From the NCBI RefSeq assembly GCF_003353425.1, contig NZ_QRAO01000003.1, positions 235,088-299,087 on the forward strand: a stretch of DNA of 64,000 bases. Reading direction: 5' to 3'. How positions within the stretch are numbered: the stretch's first letter is position 1; the number at the start of each line of letters is the position of its first letter. This document shows positions 52,706-61,989 of this stretch, piece after piece. Source of the stretch: Marinirhabdus gelatinilytica. Lineage in GTDB: Bacteria > Bacteroidota > Bacteroidia > Flavobacteriales > Flavobacteriaceae. The position numbers and the translations under genes were made by a program. Under the pieces are notes generated by a model. That model made no database searches. It saw only the letters and a program-made list of their open reading frames with translations, and was not told where the DNA came from.

Positions 52706-53830
52706 TTGATCCCTCAATCAAATGCTGGTGACAATAAAGCTCGCTATCGCTATCGCGATCTCTGGCTTCTGATTTTTGTCCACTTACAAATACTTGCAGC
52801 ATTTGATGTTTCAAAAAAACAAAAGCTCGATACATTAGCAGTAAATAGGACAAACAATTTTGAGGACATTGTTAGTAGTACAGTAATTACTGGCACAGGA
52901 AGCAGAATAAATAACAATCCTTCCCTATTAAAAAGAGCAAAAAGAAAAGCTATTACCAACGCCTTAGTTTTAGCTATGATTGATGTTGCAAACGAAAACG
53001 GTGAGATTGAATATATCAAACCCTATTGGAATACATACTACTGTCAAACTTCTTTAACAAGTACTGAAGGACTATATTATTGCAATTGGTGTAAAAACAG
53101 ATGGTGCGCTACTTGTTGTGGTATAAGAAAGGCTCACATTCTAAATAAGTACTACCCTATTATTTCAACTTGGAAAGAACCTCATCTTCTCACTCTTACA
53201 TTAAAGGCAGTTAAAGCTAAAGAACTTGATAGTAGAATTAATCAAATTACGAAGTTCTTCAAAAGAATCAATGACCGTTGTAAGAAAAGACACCAAAGAG
53301 GTAAAGGCATGAAAATAATGGGAGTAAAATCATTAGAATGCAATTTCAATGCGACAAAGCAGACTTACAATCCGCGTTATCATATTATTACACCCAATAG
53401 ACAAACTGCTTTATACTTAAAACAAGAATGGAAAAAAGAATGTAACAAATATTCATTTCAAGCAGGTGAGAAAGGGCAAGATTTAAGACGAGTGAATAAT
53501 ACTGAAAGAGACTTGGTTGAGGTGATTAAATACGGAGCTAAAATATTAAGCAACCCCGACCCTACCCACAAAAGAAAACGTAAAAAAGGTGATATGACAG
53601 GTTTACACATTTATGCTAACGCATTACACACTATATACAAAGCATTTGATAGGCATCATTTATTTAGCAGTTTTGGCTTTAAGCTGCCAGAAGTTGTTGA
53701 GCACGAATCTACAGAAAGAATAGTTAAAGAGTTTGAAAAGTGGCAATACAGCCCCAAGTTAATGGATTGGGTGAACAATGACACAGGCAAACTCTTATCA
53801 GAATATGAAATAGACGGTTATTTAGAATAG
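52706..53830 (+). CDS. Rolling-circle replication (Rep_1-like) protein
   Basis: 374 residues from a TTG; no ATG occurs before residue 97, so the true start is uncertain and the first ~50 residues are doubtful. Zinc-like cluster YYCNWCKNRWCATCCGIRKAH (about 124-142). Motif 1: HLLTLTLKAV (about 159). Motif 2: NPRYHIITPN (about 221), where HUH enzymes have NPHxH; the first His is Arg here. Motif 3: EVIKYGAKI (about 272), with the candidate nicking Tyr. This plan resembles Rep_1 proteins of small plasmids. It suggests the island was or is a rolling-circle mobile element. The first half is AT-rich. Confidence 0.65.
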   Translation: MIPQSNAGDNKARYRYRDLWLLIFVHLQILAAFDVSKKQKLDTLAVNRTNNFEDIVSSTVITGTGSRINNNPSLLKRAKRKAITNALVLAMIDVANENGEIEYIKPYWNTYYCQTSLTSTEGLYYCNWCKNRWCATCCGIRKAHILNKYYPIISTWKEPHLLTLTLKAVKAKELDSRINQITKFFKRINDRCKKRHQRGKGMKIMGVKSLECNFNATKQTYNPRYHIITPNRQTALYLKQEWKKECNKYSFQAGEKGQDLRRVNNTERDLVEVIKYGAKILSNPDPTHKRKRKKGDMTGLHIYANALHTIYKAFDRHHLFSSFGFKLPEVVEHESTERIVKEFEKWQYSPKLMDWVNNDTGKLLSEYEIDGYLE

Positions 53831-53919
53831 ATTTTGAAAACTTGTATCGATAAAGAACTTTGCTAATTACTTTTTCTATATTTGAGAATCATAATTTCCT
53901 CCCCAATAAAATATAACCA

Positions 53920-55488
53920 ATGTCAGAAGAACAAAAACAACTCCTACAGCGTAAACTCTGGGAAATAGCAAACCTCCTAAGAGGTAAAATGAACCCAGAC
54001 GATTACCGTGACTACATTTTAGGATTTATATTTTTCAAGTATCTATCTGAAAAACAGGAGCTTTATGCAAATCAACTACTTGAAGGTGAGGAAGTAACCG
54101 ATTTCACGAAAGTGGAAGACCCAGAAACACTTGAGGCAATCCGAGAAGAGTCACTTATAAAATTAGGATACTATCTTAAGCCTGAAGAACTATTCGCAGC
54201 AGTAGCCAGCAAAGGAAGTTCTAAAATAGAAGGCGAAAGCACGTATATTCTAGATGACCTTCAGGAAATCCTACGCCATATCGAGCAAAGTACTATGGAC
54301 AGTGAGTCTCAAGATGACTTTGAAGCACTGTTTGAAGACTTAGACTTAACCTCAACCAAGCTAGGGCGTACCGTAGGTGCAAGAAACGAGATTATCGTAA
54401 AGATTATCAATGCTTTGGATGAAATAGATTTCAGATTAGAAGATATCGATAGCGATGTATTAGGTGATGCTTACGAGTTCCTTATTGGTAAGTTTGCAGC
54501 TGGAGCTGGTAAAACCGCAGGAGAATTTTACACACCTCAACAGGTTTCTACCATACTGGCTAAAATTGTCACTACAGGAAAAACCAAAGTAAAATCAGTA
54601 TATGACCCAACCTGTGGTTCGGGTTCGTTGTTATTACGTGTAGCCAAAGAAGCAGACGTGAGCGAGTTCTACGGTCAGGAATTAAACCGTACCACCTACA
54701 ACCTCGCACGTATGAATATGATTCTGCACGATGTGCATTATCGTCAGTTCGATATACGTCAGGAAAACACGCTAGAAGAACCGCAACACCTAGAGTATCG
54801 TTTTGAGGCGATTGTGGCAAATCCACCGTTTTCAGCACATTGGAAAGGGAATAAAAACCCACTCAACAGTACAGACGAGCGTTTTAGTCAGTTCGGGAAG
54901 CTAGCACCTAACACAAAGGCAGATTATGCATTTGTAACCCATATGTATTACCAACTAGCAGATAATGGTACAATGGCGTGTGTATTGCCTCACGGTGTGC
55001 TGTATCGTGGCGCAGCAGAACACGTGATACGCAAATACCTCATCGAGGAGCTTAATGCATTAGATGCCGTGATAGGTTTACCAGCAAATATATTTTACGG
55101 TACATCCATTCCTACCTGTATTCTGGTACTCAAAAAATGCCGTGAGGCAAATGATACCATTATGTTTATCGATGCCAGTGGTGAAGACCATTACGAGAAG
55201 GTAAAGAACCAGAACGAACTGCGAGAGCAAGACGTTATGGAAATTGTAGAAACTTATCGCAATAGAACCGAAAAGGACAAATACAGCAACGTAGTCACCT
55301 TACAAGAGATACGTGATAACGATTACAACCTCAATATGCCTCGTTATGTAGATACGTTTGAAGATGAGGTCATCATCGACCTAGATGCGGTGACCGAAAG
55401 ACTCAAAAATATAGATGAACAATTAGCCGAAGTCGATGAAGAAATCGCAGGCTATTGTGAAGAGTTAAACATTGCAACGCCTTTTTAG
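53920..55488 (+). CDS. hsdM: Type I restriction-modification system methyltransferase subunit
   Basis: 522 residues, N6-adenine methyltransferase acting with HsdS (M2S). N-terminal HsdM helical domain (LWEIANLLRGKMNPDDYRDYILGFIFFKYLSEK), SAM motif DPTCGSGSLLLRV (about 229-241), catalytic NPPFSAHW (about 301). Start ATG at 53920, promoter probably in the 90-base gap before it. First gene of the defence operon; hsdS follows after a 119-base structured gap. Confidence 0.95.
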   Translation: MSEEQKQLLQRKLWEIANLLRGKMNPDDYRDYILGFIFFKYLSEKQELYANQLLEGEEVTDFTKVEDPETLEAIREESLIKLGYYLKPEELFAAVASKGSSKIEGESTYILDDLQEILRHIEQSTMDSESQDDFEALFEDLDLTSTKLGRTVGARNEIIVKIINALDEIDFRLEDIDSDVLGDAYEFLIGKFAAGAGKTAGEFYTPQQVSTILAKIVTTGKTKVKSVYDPTCGSGSLLLRVAKEADVSEFYGQELNRTTYNLARMNMILHDVHYRQFDIRQENTLEEPQHLEYRFEAIVANPPFSAHWKGNKNPLNSTDERFSQFGKLAPNTKADYAFVTHMYYQLADNGTMACVLPHGVLYRGAAEHVIRKYLIEELNALDAVIGLPANIFYGTSIPTCILVLKKCREANDTIMFIDASGEDHYEKVKNQNELREQDVMEIVETYRNRTEKDKYSNVVTLQEIRDNDYNLNMPRYVDTFEDEVIIDLDAVTERLKNIDEQLAEVDEEIAGYCEELNIATPF

Positions 55489-55508
55489 ATGAAGTATAAC
55501 AACTATTT

Positions 55509-55594
55509 GGGCGTGACCTTATCAGGTCGGGCTATTCGTTACAAGTCCTCGTTCGTGCCTCACTGTGGGCTTTACACTGCTATCCCTCACGCAA
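55509..55594 (+). ncRNA. Structured intergenic element (unidentified)
   Basis: GGGCGTGACC starts and ATCCCTCACGC ends the element: GCGTGA (55511-55516) pairs perfectly with TCACGC (55587-55592). Inside, GACCT-TATC-AGGTC forms a 5-bp tetraloop hairpin (55515-55528) that competes with the outer stem for two bases. I recall similar elements opening GGGCGTT and closing TAACGC in other Flavobacteriaceae, a compensatory change at the outer stem. It lies between hsdM and hsdS, so it is transcribed within the operon. No Rfam name assigned by me. Confidence 0.5.
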
Positions 55595-55607
55595 AAACCA
55601 GCTCGAT

Positions 55608-56831
55608 ATGTCAGAACAATTAAAGCCAGAGCTGCGTTTTCCTGAGTTTGATGGAGATTGGGGCGAGACTACGTTTGATTCACATTATTCGTTTAAGCCT
55701 ACTAATTCATTTTCGAGAGATAAACTGAACTATGAAGCTGGAACAGTAAAGAATATCCATTACGGTGACATTCATACAGAATTTGACCTATTATTTGATG
55801 TAACAAAAGAGAAAGTACCTTTTATAAATGATGACGTTAACATTGAGAACATCGATGATGAAAATTATGTGCAAAAAGGCGATTTAGTCATTGCAGATGC
55901 TTCAGAAGATTATGCTGATATTGGAAAAGCTATCGAGGTAATAAACACAAACAATGAACGCCTTTTAGCAGGTTTACACACCTTTCTTGCAAGAAGAGAA
56001 GATGATGAGGTGGCTGAAGGTTTTTTTGCATTCTTATTGAATACCTACAAAGCAAGGTATGAGATAATGCGTATCGCTCAAGGAACTAAAGTATTAGGAT
56101 TGTCTAAAAATAGACTAGGTGAAATACCGCTATACATACCAGAGCCTAACGAACAACAAAAAATAGCCAATTTCCTAAAAGCTATTGATAAACGCATCAA
56201 ATTACTCAAAGCCAAAAAAGATGCCTTAGAAGAGTATAAAACCAGCATAATGCAAAAGCTATTTGCTCAAGAAATACGCTTTAAGCAAGATGATGGTAGT
56301 GATTTTCCTGAGTGGGAGGAAAAGCGAATTGATGAGATATTTGATGTTACCAGAGGAAACGTTTTAGCTGTTCCAGAAATGAGTGATTTACAAACCGAAG
56401 AGTACAAGTATCCAGTATACTCTTCACAAACAAAACTTGATGGGCTAACTGGCTATTATAAGGAATTTTTATATCAGGACGCTATTACGTGGACAACTGA
56501 TGGAGCAAATGCTGGTGAGGTTAAATTTAGAAAAGGAAAATTTTATTGCACTAACGTTTGTGGTGTTTTACTCAGCACTGATGGATACGCAAACAGCTGT
56601 ATAGCTCAATTATTGAATAAAGTAACTCATAGATATGTCTCCTACGTTGGTAATCCTAAATTAATGAATAACGTTATGGCAGGTGTGAAAATTGAATTTC
56701 CACACACCGATGAACAAGCTAAAATAGCAGAGTTTATTGATTCAATAAAAGTTAAGGTTGACGCATTATCTTATAAAATAGAGGAAATTGAAAACTATAA
56801 GGAATCTGTACTTCAAAAAATGTTTGTGTAG
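55608..56831 (+). CDS. hsdS: Type I restriction-modification system specificity subunit
   Basis: 407 residues with two target-recognition domains separated by conserved coiled regions: TRD1 residues 10-175, first conserved region EQQKIANFLKAIDKRIKLLKAKKDALEEYKTSIMQKLFAQEIRF (about 183-226), TRD2 residues 230-370, second conserved region EQAKIAEFIDSIKVKVDALSYKIEEIENYKESVLQKMFV to the end. TRDs determine the two halves of the bipartite target. The ATG at 55608 overlaps the end of the intergenic element. Two bases separate its stop from the next ATG. Confidence 0.95.
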   Translation: MSEQLKPELRFPEFDGDWGETTFDSHYSFKPTNSFSRDKLNYEAGTVKNIHYGDIHTEFDLLFDVTKEKVPFINDDVNIENIDDENYVQKGDLVIADASEDYADIGKAIEVINTNNERLLAGLHTFLARREDDEVAEGFFAFLLNTYKARYEIMRIAQGTKVLGLSKNRLGEIPLYIPEPNEQQKIANFLKAIDKRIKLLKAKKDALEEYKTSIMQKLFAQEIRFKQDDGSDFPEWEEKRIDEIFDVTRGNVLAVPEMSDLQTEEYKYPVYSSQTKLDGLTGYYKEFLYQDAITWTTDGANAGEVKFRKGKFYCTNVCGVLLSTDGYANSCIAQLLNKVTHRYVSYVGNPKLMNNVMAGVKIEFPHTDEQAKIAEFIDSIKVKVDALSYKIEEIENYKESVLQKMFV

Positions 56832-56833
56832 TT

Positions 56834-57892
56834 ATGGAGTTGACGAAGGCAAAAATAGAGGAGTTTAAAGACGAAATAGAAGGCTTAACAGGCTATAGCT
56901 TAATTGTTAAAGAAATTGAGGAAAACCTACCTAAAAATCCAGATATCTCAATAGAATCTTGTAAATCATTGATAGAAGGACTTTGCAAAAAATCTTTAGA
57001 GCTTATCAGTGATAAGTACAATGACGATATACGAGTAAGAAGGAACTGCGAAGGTAAAATGACATATTTAGTAAGAATGGCTTTCGATGAGGTTTACAGA
57101 ACTGGATTTGAGAGAGATTTACATATGTCACTCTATAAAATTATAAAAAATAAAGATAGAATTGACTCGCTCATTACTTCAGCCACCTTAGAAATGCAAA
57201 AGAACGCAAAGAAAGCAGTTGATAAGATAACAGCGATAAGACACGACAGAGGTGATATATCACACGGTAGAATTTATCCAAAACCTTCAGAAAGTGAACT
57301 ACATCTAGCAAGGTCTATAGAGTCTATTACTGATGGTATTTGCTCGTTTATGATACACGAACTAGCCATACAGTATGAAATCAAAAAAGAAGAAGATAAA
57401 AAGCTGGTTTACAAAAAAGAAGAGGATTACAATGAGTGGCTAGACGACCAAAACGATAACCTCATTACAAAAATTGACTTCAGCAGATTGCTTTTTGACA
57501 ACAGCTATGAGAAGTATGAGGAAATATACTACGCAGAGTATCAGGATTACCTAGATACACTTCAGGATGATGATGCAGATGAATCAGCAGACACACAACC
57601 AGTCGAAGCTGTACAACGTGAGGTGGAAAACCTCATCAATACATTCAAAGAAGAAGAGTTTTGGACACCTGAGCGATTAAAATCACTTGAAGATTGGACT
57701 AATGGCTACAATTTCAAAATAGATGAAACAAAGTCCGTTATCGAAGAATATCTTTTCACTGACAAATTGCCATTACCAGATGAAGCTATAAAGGTTTTAA
57801 AAGAAAAACCAAGTTTAAAAGAACGCAAAGAAATGGTTGAGTTTTCAATGGGACGAATTAGGATGATTGCGGAGTCATTAAAAGAAAATTAA
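56834..57892 (+). CDS. Abortive-infection (Abi_C/HEPN-like) protein carrying an HsdR-type C-terminal tail
   Basis: 352 residues. Residues 40-60 (SIESCKSLIEGLCKKSLELI) and 137-160 (HDRGDISHGRIYPKPSESELHLAR) fit the Abi_C domain of abortive infection proteins; R139-x4-H144 is the R-x4-6-H motif of HEPN ribonucleases. Residues about 185-300 are acidic and probably flexible. Residues 302-352 are homologous to the last 54 of HsdR in this operon: both have VI--YLFT-K-PL-D and PSLKERK (17 of 31 identical across the core). HsdR's C-terminal helical region attaches it to the methyltransferase, so this protein may dock on the same site. No HsdR ATPase or nuclease is present. Codon use is AT-rich like the rest of the island. 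Confidence 0.7.
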   Translation: MELTKAKIEEFKDEIEGLTGYSLIVKEIEENLPKNPDISIESCKSLIEGLCKKSLELISDKYNDDIRVRRNCEGKMTYLVRMAFDEVYRTGFERDLHMSLYKIIKNKDRIDSLITSATLEMQKNAKKAVDKITAIRHDRGDISHGRIYPKPSESELHLARSIESITDGICSFMIHELAIQYEIKKEEDKKLVYKKEEDYNEWLDDQNDNLITKIDFSRLLFDNSYEKYEEIYYAEYQDYLDTLQDDDADESADTQPVEAVQREVENLINTFKEEEFWTPERLKSLEDWTNGYNFKIDETKSVIEEYLFTDKLPLPDEAIKVLKEKPSLKERKEMVEFSMGRIRMIAESLKEN

Positions 57893-57904
57893 AGAGCTTT
57901 TATA

Positions 57905-59116
57905 TTGGATAGAATTGAGATAAATACACCAGAAGAATTTACCGAGTACTGGATAAAAAAGGAGACCCAAAATCTAAATATTAATTTTGAGTTTCTTATT
58001 CCATTTCCTATTCCTAATGTTAGACAGGGTGCAACTCATTTACAATCTGTAAAATTGCACGACTGTATTTTTGTACACGGTTTGAAGTTAAATTCCAATG
58101 GCCCGGTAACCAATAATGATGGAAAGGTTATCAGTGAGTCTAACTTGGAGTTCATTAATTGCGAGATACATAAAAAACTCGATGCTGAGGATTCGGTGCT
58201 AAATTGTAAGGTAAGATTTAGAAATTGTGACTTTTATGGTGATGTAAATTTTAGAAACACAAGTTTTAAACAATTAGCAGATTTTTGGAAATGTACATTT
58301 CATCAACCTACAACCTTTTACAAGACAGACTTCTGGGATATTACGGTTTTCTCGGCAGTAACATTTAAAGAGAACGTTTTGTTTACGTACTCATTGATTG
58401 ATAAACTGATGATACTACGAGGTGCTAATCCAGAGAAGGGCTTTGATATTTCACTTGCCATTATAGCTGGTCAAATGAACGTTTATGATTTTCGAATGGA
58501 CGACTACAAATCCTATGGAGAAATCTATAAGAAAGCAGCTAAACTCTCTAGTCATAAAGATGCTAAATCTTATAATGACGTTTTCGAGAATCTTTATGAA
58601 AATGCAGTTTCGTCACATCACAAAATCCCATTAGAAAACAAGAGAGAAACATATCGCATACTCAAAAGTCAACTTGAGTCTCAGAAAAACTTTGTAGATG
58701 CGGTACCATATCGAGTGATGGAAAGCAAGACACTTTTAAAAGAGTCTTGGAAAAAGCTAGTAAATGGTCATACATTCAGCAGACCGATTTCAAATATTAT
58801 AGTATTATCACTTAATGCTATATCTAACTGGTTTGGTCAGTCTTATATTTTAGGTTTTGTTTTCACAGCTGGTGTAGGTGGTTTGTTTTTTACTTGGATG
58901 CTGTCCTATATTGGGAACTTTGAGTTGACTACAGATATCTCAGAATGGCAATGGCAGTACTTTGTACAGTACCTGAATCCCACACATAGAACAGATTTTA
59001 TGAAAGCCATAGATGAAAACCCTAGTCAAGGATTTTATGTATTAGATTTCGTGGGACGAATATTTATAGGATATGGAATCTATCAAATCATACAAGCATT
59101 TAGGAAATACAAATAG
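57905..59116 (+). CDS. Beta-helix (pentapeptide-like) protein with C-terminal membrane segments
   Basis: 403 residues. Residues 45-170 show Phe/Cys-rich five-residue periodicity (LEFINCEIHKK, VRFRNCDFYGDVNFRNTSFKQLADFWKCTFHQPTTFYKTDFWDITVFSAVTF), typical of pentapeptide-repeat right-handed beta-helices. Residues 205-300 are helical (YRILKSQLESQKNFVDAVPYRVMESKTLLKESW). Two membrane helices follow: about 313-340 (SYILGFVFTAGVGGLFFTWM) and 378-398 (VLDFVGRIFIGYGIYQIIQAF), with a loop between; the arrangement recalls pore-loop channel-like proteins. Start is TTG at 57905; no ATG fits. It abuts hsdR (stop 59116, ATG 59117), so it is coupled to it. Confidence 0.65.
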   Translation: MDRIEINTPEEFTEYWIKKETQNLNINFEFLIPFPIPNVRQGATHLQSVKLHDCIFVHGLKLNSNGPVTNNDGKVISESNLEFINCEIHKKLDAEDSVLNCKVRFRNCDFYGDVNFRNTSFKQLADFWKCTFHQPTTFYKTDFWDITVFSAVTFKENVLFTYSLIDKLMILRGANPEKGFDISLAIIAGQMNVYDFRMDDYKSYGEIYKKAAKLSSHKDAKSYNDVFENLYENAVSSHHKIPLENKRETYRILKSQLESQKNFVDAVPYRVMESKTLLKESWKKLVNGHTFSRPISNIIVLSLNAISNWFGQSYILGFVFTAGVGGLFFTWMLSYIGNFELTTDISEWQWQYFVQYLNPTHRTDFMKAIDENPSQGFYVLDFVGRIFIGYGIYQIIQAFRKYK

Positions 59117-61978
59117 ATGACAACACAACCAGAACAAATATTAGAGAATAACCTAGTTATGCAGCTAGTCGCATTAGGTTACAAAAAAGTGGAGATAGTT
59201 GATGAGGTTTCTATGTTGTCCAATTTAAAAACGCAGTTAGAAAAGCATAATAAAGTAGCCCTATCAGAGCAGGATTTTAAGCAAGTACTTAACTACATTA
59301 ACAAAGGGTCAATTTTTGACCGTGCAAAAATTCTACGTGACCGTGTACCGTATGTAAACGATAAAGGTGAAAACAAAACCATAGAACTCATTAACCAGAT
59401 ACACTGGTGTAGAAATGAATATCAGGTGACACAGCAAGTCACTATTGAAGGTAAGTACAAGAATCGTTACGATGTTACGATTCTCATAAACGGTTTACCA
59501 TTGGTACAAATTGAGTTAAAGCGTAGAGGTTTAGAACTTAAAGAAGCATTTAACCAGATTAACCGCTATGAGCGTCACAGCTTTGGAGCTGGAGCTGGTT
59601 TATTTCAGTTTATACAGTTATTCGTAATCAGTAATGGAGTCAATACAAAATACTACGCAAACAGTCCTATCAAAGCTCGTTCGTTCAAGCAAACCTTTTA
59701 CTGGACAGACACCAAAAATAAACTTATTACTCAGCTAGCAGACTTTTCTGAGATATTCCTAGAGCCGTGTCACGTATCAAAAATGATATGCAAGTACGTT
59801 GTGATGAACGAGTCAGGACGTTACCTGATGGTATTACGTCCGTATCAGTTTTATGCAGTAGAAGCTATTATCGATACCGTAAAGACCACAACAAAAAACG
59901 GTTACATTTGGCACACAACAGGTTCCGGTAAAACATTAACATCGTTTAAGACCAGTCAGATACTCACGCAAATGCCACAGGTTCACAAAGTGGTTTTTGT
60001 AGTGGATAGGAAGGATTTGGATTATCAGACCACTAAAGAATTTAATAGCTTCAGTAAAGGTAGTATTGACGGTACAAATGATACCTCAACACTAGTAAAG
60101 CAATTAACAGGTGATGCAAAACTAATAGTAACCACTATACAGAAACTTAATACCGCAGTGACAAAGTCACGCCATATCAAAAAAATGGAATCGCTTAGAG
60201 ACAAACGAGTGATTTTCATATTTGATGAGTGTCACCGTTCGCAGTTTGGTAAAACACACGAAGCGATTAAGACGTTTTTTGAGAATAGCCAGATGTTTGG
60301 TTTCACAGGAACACCTATTTTTGAACCTAACGCAGGAAAGAACGAATATGGCAAACGTACCACTGCAATGCTATTCAATAAAGACTTGCACAAGTATGTG
60401 ATTACTGATGCCATACGTGACGAGAACGTACTTAAATTCTCAGTAGAGTATATCCAGACCTTTAAAAAGAAAGATGGAATCCAAGATATTGAGGTAGAAG
60501 CGATTGATGAGAAAGAAGTAATGGAAGCACCTGAACGTTTAGATGCTATTACTAACTATATCATAGCAAACCACAACAGGAAAACCCACAGCCGAGAATT
60601 CACCGCAATCTTTTGTGTGAGTAACGTTGATACCTTAATCAAATACTACAACCTATTCCAACAGAAAAAGGAAGCTGGAGAACACAAATTACGCATAGCA
60701 ACCATATTTTCATACAACGCAAATGAAGACGATAAGGAAGCAGTTGGTGATACGTGGACAGATGAAGAATATGCAAGAGCAGCAGAACCATCAGCAAGCT
60801 ATGGAACAGCTGAGAAGAACCAGCACACCAGAGAACACCTTGAAGGTTTCATAGGTGACTACAATAAAATGTTTGCGACAAATTACAGTACTAAGGATTC
60901 GCATTCATTTTACAATTACTACAATGACATCGCAAAGCGAGTAAAGCACAAGCAAGTAGATATTTTACTGGTGGTCAATATGTTTTTGACTGGTTTTGAT
61001 AGTAAGTCACTGAATACCATTTATGTAGATAAAAATTTAAGTTTTCACGGTCTAATACAAGCCTATTCCAGAACAAACCGAATATTAAACGAATTAAAAT
61101 CGCAAGGTAACATCGTAGCGTTTAGAAATTTAAAAGAACGCACCGATGAAGCAATCAGCTTGTTCTCAAACATCAACGCAAAGGACGAAATTATAATGCA
61201 GCCGTACGAAGAGTACGTTGAAAAGATGAACGCAGCATTTATCGCATTACTGCTAATAGCACCTACGGTTAACAGTGTAAACAATCTGAAGGATGAAGAG
61301 GAAGAACTAGCTTTTGCGAAAGCATTTAGAGAGCTAATGCGTTTAAAAAATATTCTTAGCACGTTTACAGAGTTCACGTTTGATGACCTCAGCGTAAACG
61401 AGCAAACTTTTGAAGATTATAAAAGTAAGTATCTAGACCTATACGATAAAGTAAAGAGTCACGATGCAAAGGAAAAAGTATCGATACTTCAGGATATAGA
61501 TTTTGAGCTGGAGTTGATACACCGTGACGAGATTAATGTTGCATACATTTTAAAGCTATTAGCAAAACTCAAGGATGCCACACCAGAAGATAAAGAAAAG
61601 CAAGAGAAAGCTATCTACGATATCATCGCTGGAGATACGAGATTACGTAGTAAGCGAGAACTAATAGAGAAGTTTATAAATCAACATTTACCACTAATTG
61701 AAGATTCTGAAGATATTGGTGACGAATTCACAAACTTTATAACTAAGGAAAAGCTAATGGCTATTAAAGACCTCAGCGATAAAGAAGACCTAGATGCTAC
61801 TAAACTGGAGAAAGTAATCGGTGACTACCTATTCACAGAAAAAAAGCCTTTACGTGATGATATTGTTGATTTAATGAACCAAAGACCAAGTTTGAAGGAG
61901 CGAAAAGCAAAATCTGAAAGAGTGACTTCAAAAATTCTAAAGTTCGTTGAAACCTATATAAGTGGGATTAATTATTAA
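59117..61978 (+). CDS. hsdR: Type I restriction endonuclease subunit R
   Basis: 953 residues. N-terminal PD-(D/E)xK nuclease: YDVTILINGLPLVQIELKRRG (E-x-K about 134). Helicase motor: motif I HTTGSGKTLTSF (about 270), DECH box FDECHRSQFG (about 370), FTGTPIF, motif VI QAYSRTNRIL. The last 54 residues (VIGDYLFTEKKPLRDDI... PSLKERK...) form the helical C-terminal part that in type I enzymes binds the methyltransferase; this segment is shared with the Abi-like protein at 56834. Cuts DNA lacking the host's methylation after translocation. ATG directly follows the TAG of the preceding gene. Confidence 0.95.
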   Translation: MTTQPEQILENNLVMQLVALGYKKVEIVDEVSMLSNLKTQLEKHNKVALSEQDFKQVLNYINKGSIFDRAKILRDRVPYVNDKGENKTIELINQIHWCRNEYQVTQQVTIEGKYKNRYDVTILINGLPLVQIELKRRGLELKEAFNQINRYERHSFGAGAGLFQFIQLFVISNGVNTKYYANSPIKARSFKQTFYWTDTKNKLITQLADFSEIFLEPCHVSKMICKYVVMNESGRYLMVLRPYQFYAVEAIIDTVKTTTKNGYIWHTTGSGKTLTSFKTSQILTQMPQVHKVVFVVDRKDLDYQTTKEFNSFSKGSIDGTNDTSTLVKQLTGDAKLIVTTIQKLNTAVTKSRHIKKMESLRDKRVIFIFDECHRSQFGKTHEAIKTFFENSQMFGFTGTPIFEPNAGKNEYGKRTTAMLFNKDLHKYVITDAIRDENVLKFSVEYIQTFKKKDGIQDIEVEAIDEKEVMEAPERLDAITNYIIANHNRKTHSREFTAIFCVSNVDTLIKYYNLFQQKKEAGEHKLRIATIFSYNANEDDKEAVGDTWTDEEYARAAEPSASYGTAEKNQHTREHLEGFIGDYNKMFATNYSTKDSHSFYNYYNDIAKRVKHKQVDILLVVNMFLTGFDSKSLNTIYVDKNLSFHGLIQAYSRTNRILNELKSQGNIVAFRNLKERTDEAISLFSNINAKDEIIMQPYEEYVEKMNAAFIALLLIAPTVNSVNNLKDEEEELAFAKAFRELMRLKNILSTFTEFTFDDLSVNEQTFEDYKSKYLDLYDKVKSHDAKEKVSILQDIDFELELIHRDEINVAYILKLLAKLKDATPEDKEKQEKAIYDIIAGDTRLRSKRELIEKFINQHLPLIEDSEDIGDEFTNFITKEKLMAIKDLSDKEDLDATKLEKVIGDYLFTEKKPLRDDIVDLMNQRPSLKERKAKSERVTSKILKFVETYISGINY

Positions 61979-61989
61979 AATATATATAT

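Noticed and set aside
52706-53830. Calling the Rep-like protein a transposase
   Set aside because: No terminal inverted repeats, no DDE or TnpA Y1 pattern and no flanking duplications were seen; the Cys cluster and motifs fit Rep_1 better.
55489-55623. 44-codon frame (MKYNNYLGVTLSGR...) spanning the hsdM-hsdS gap
   Set aside because: It overlaps the hsdS start, lies within a structured element, and has no domain or codon bias signature; more likely a fortuitous frame through an RNA element.
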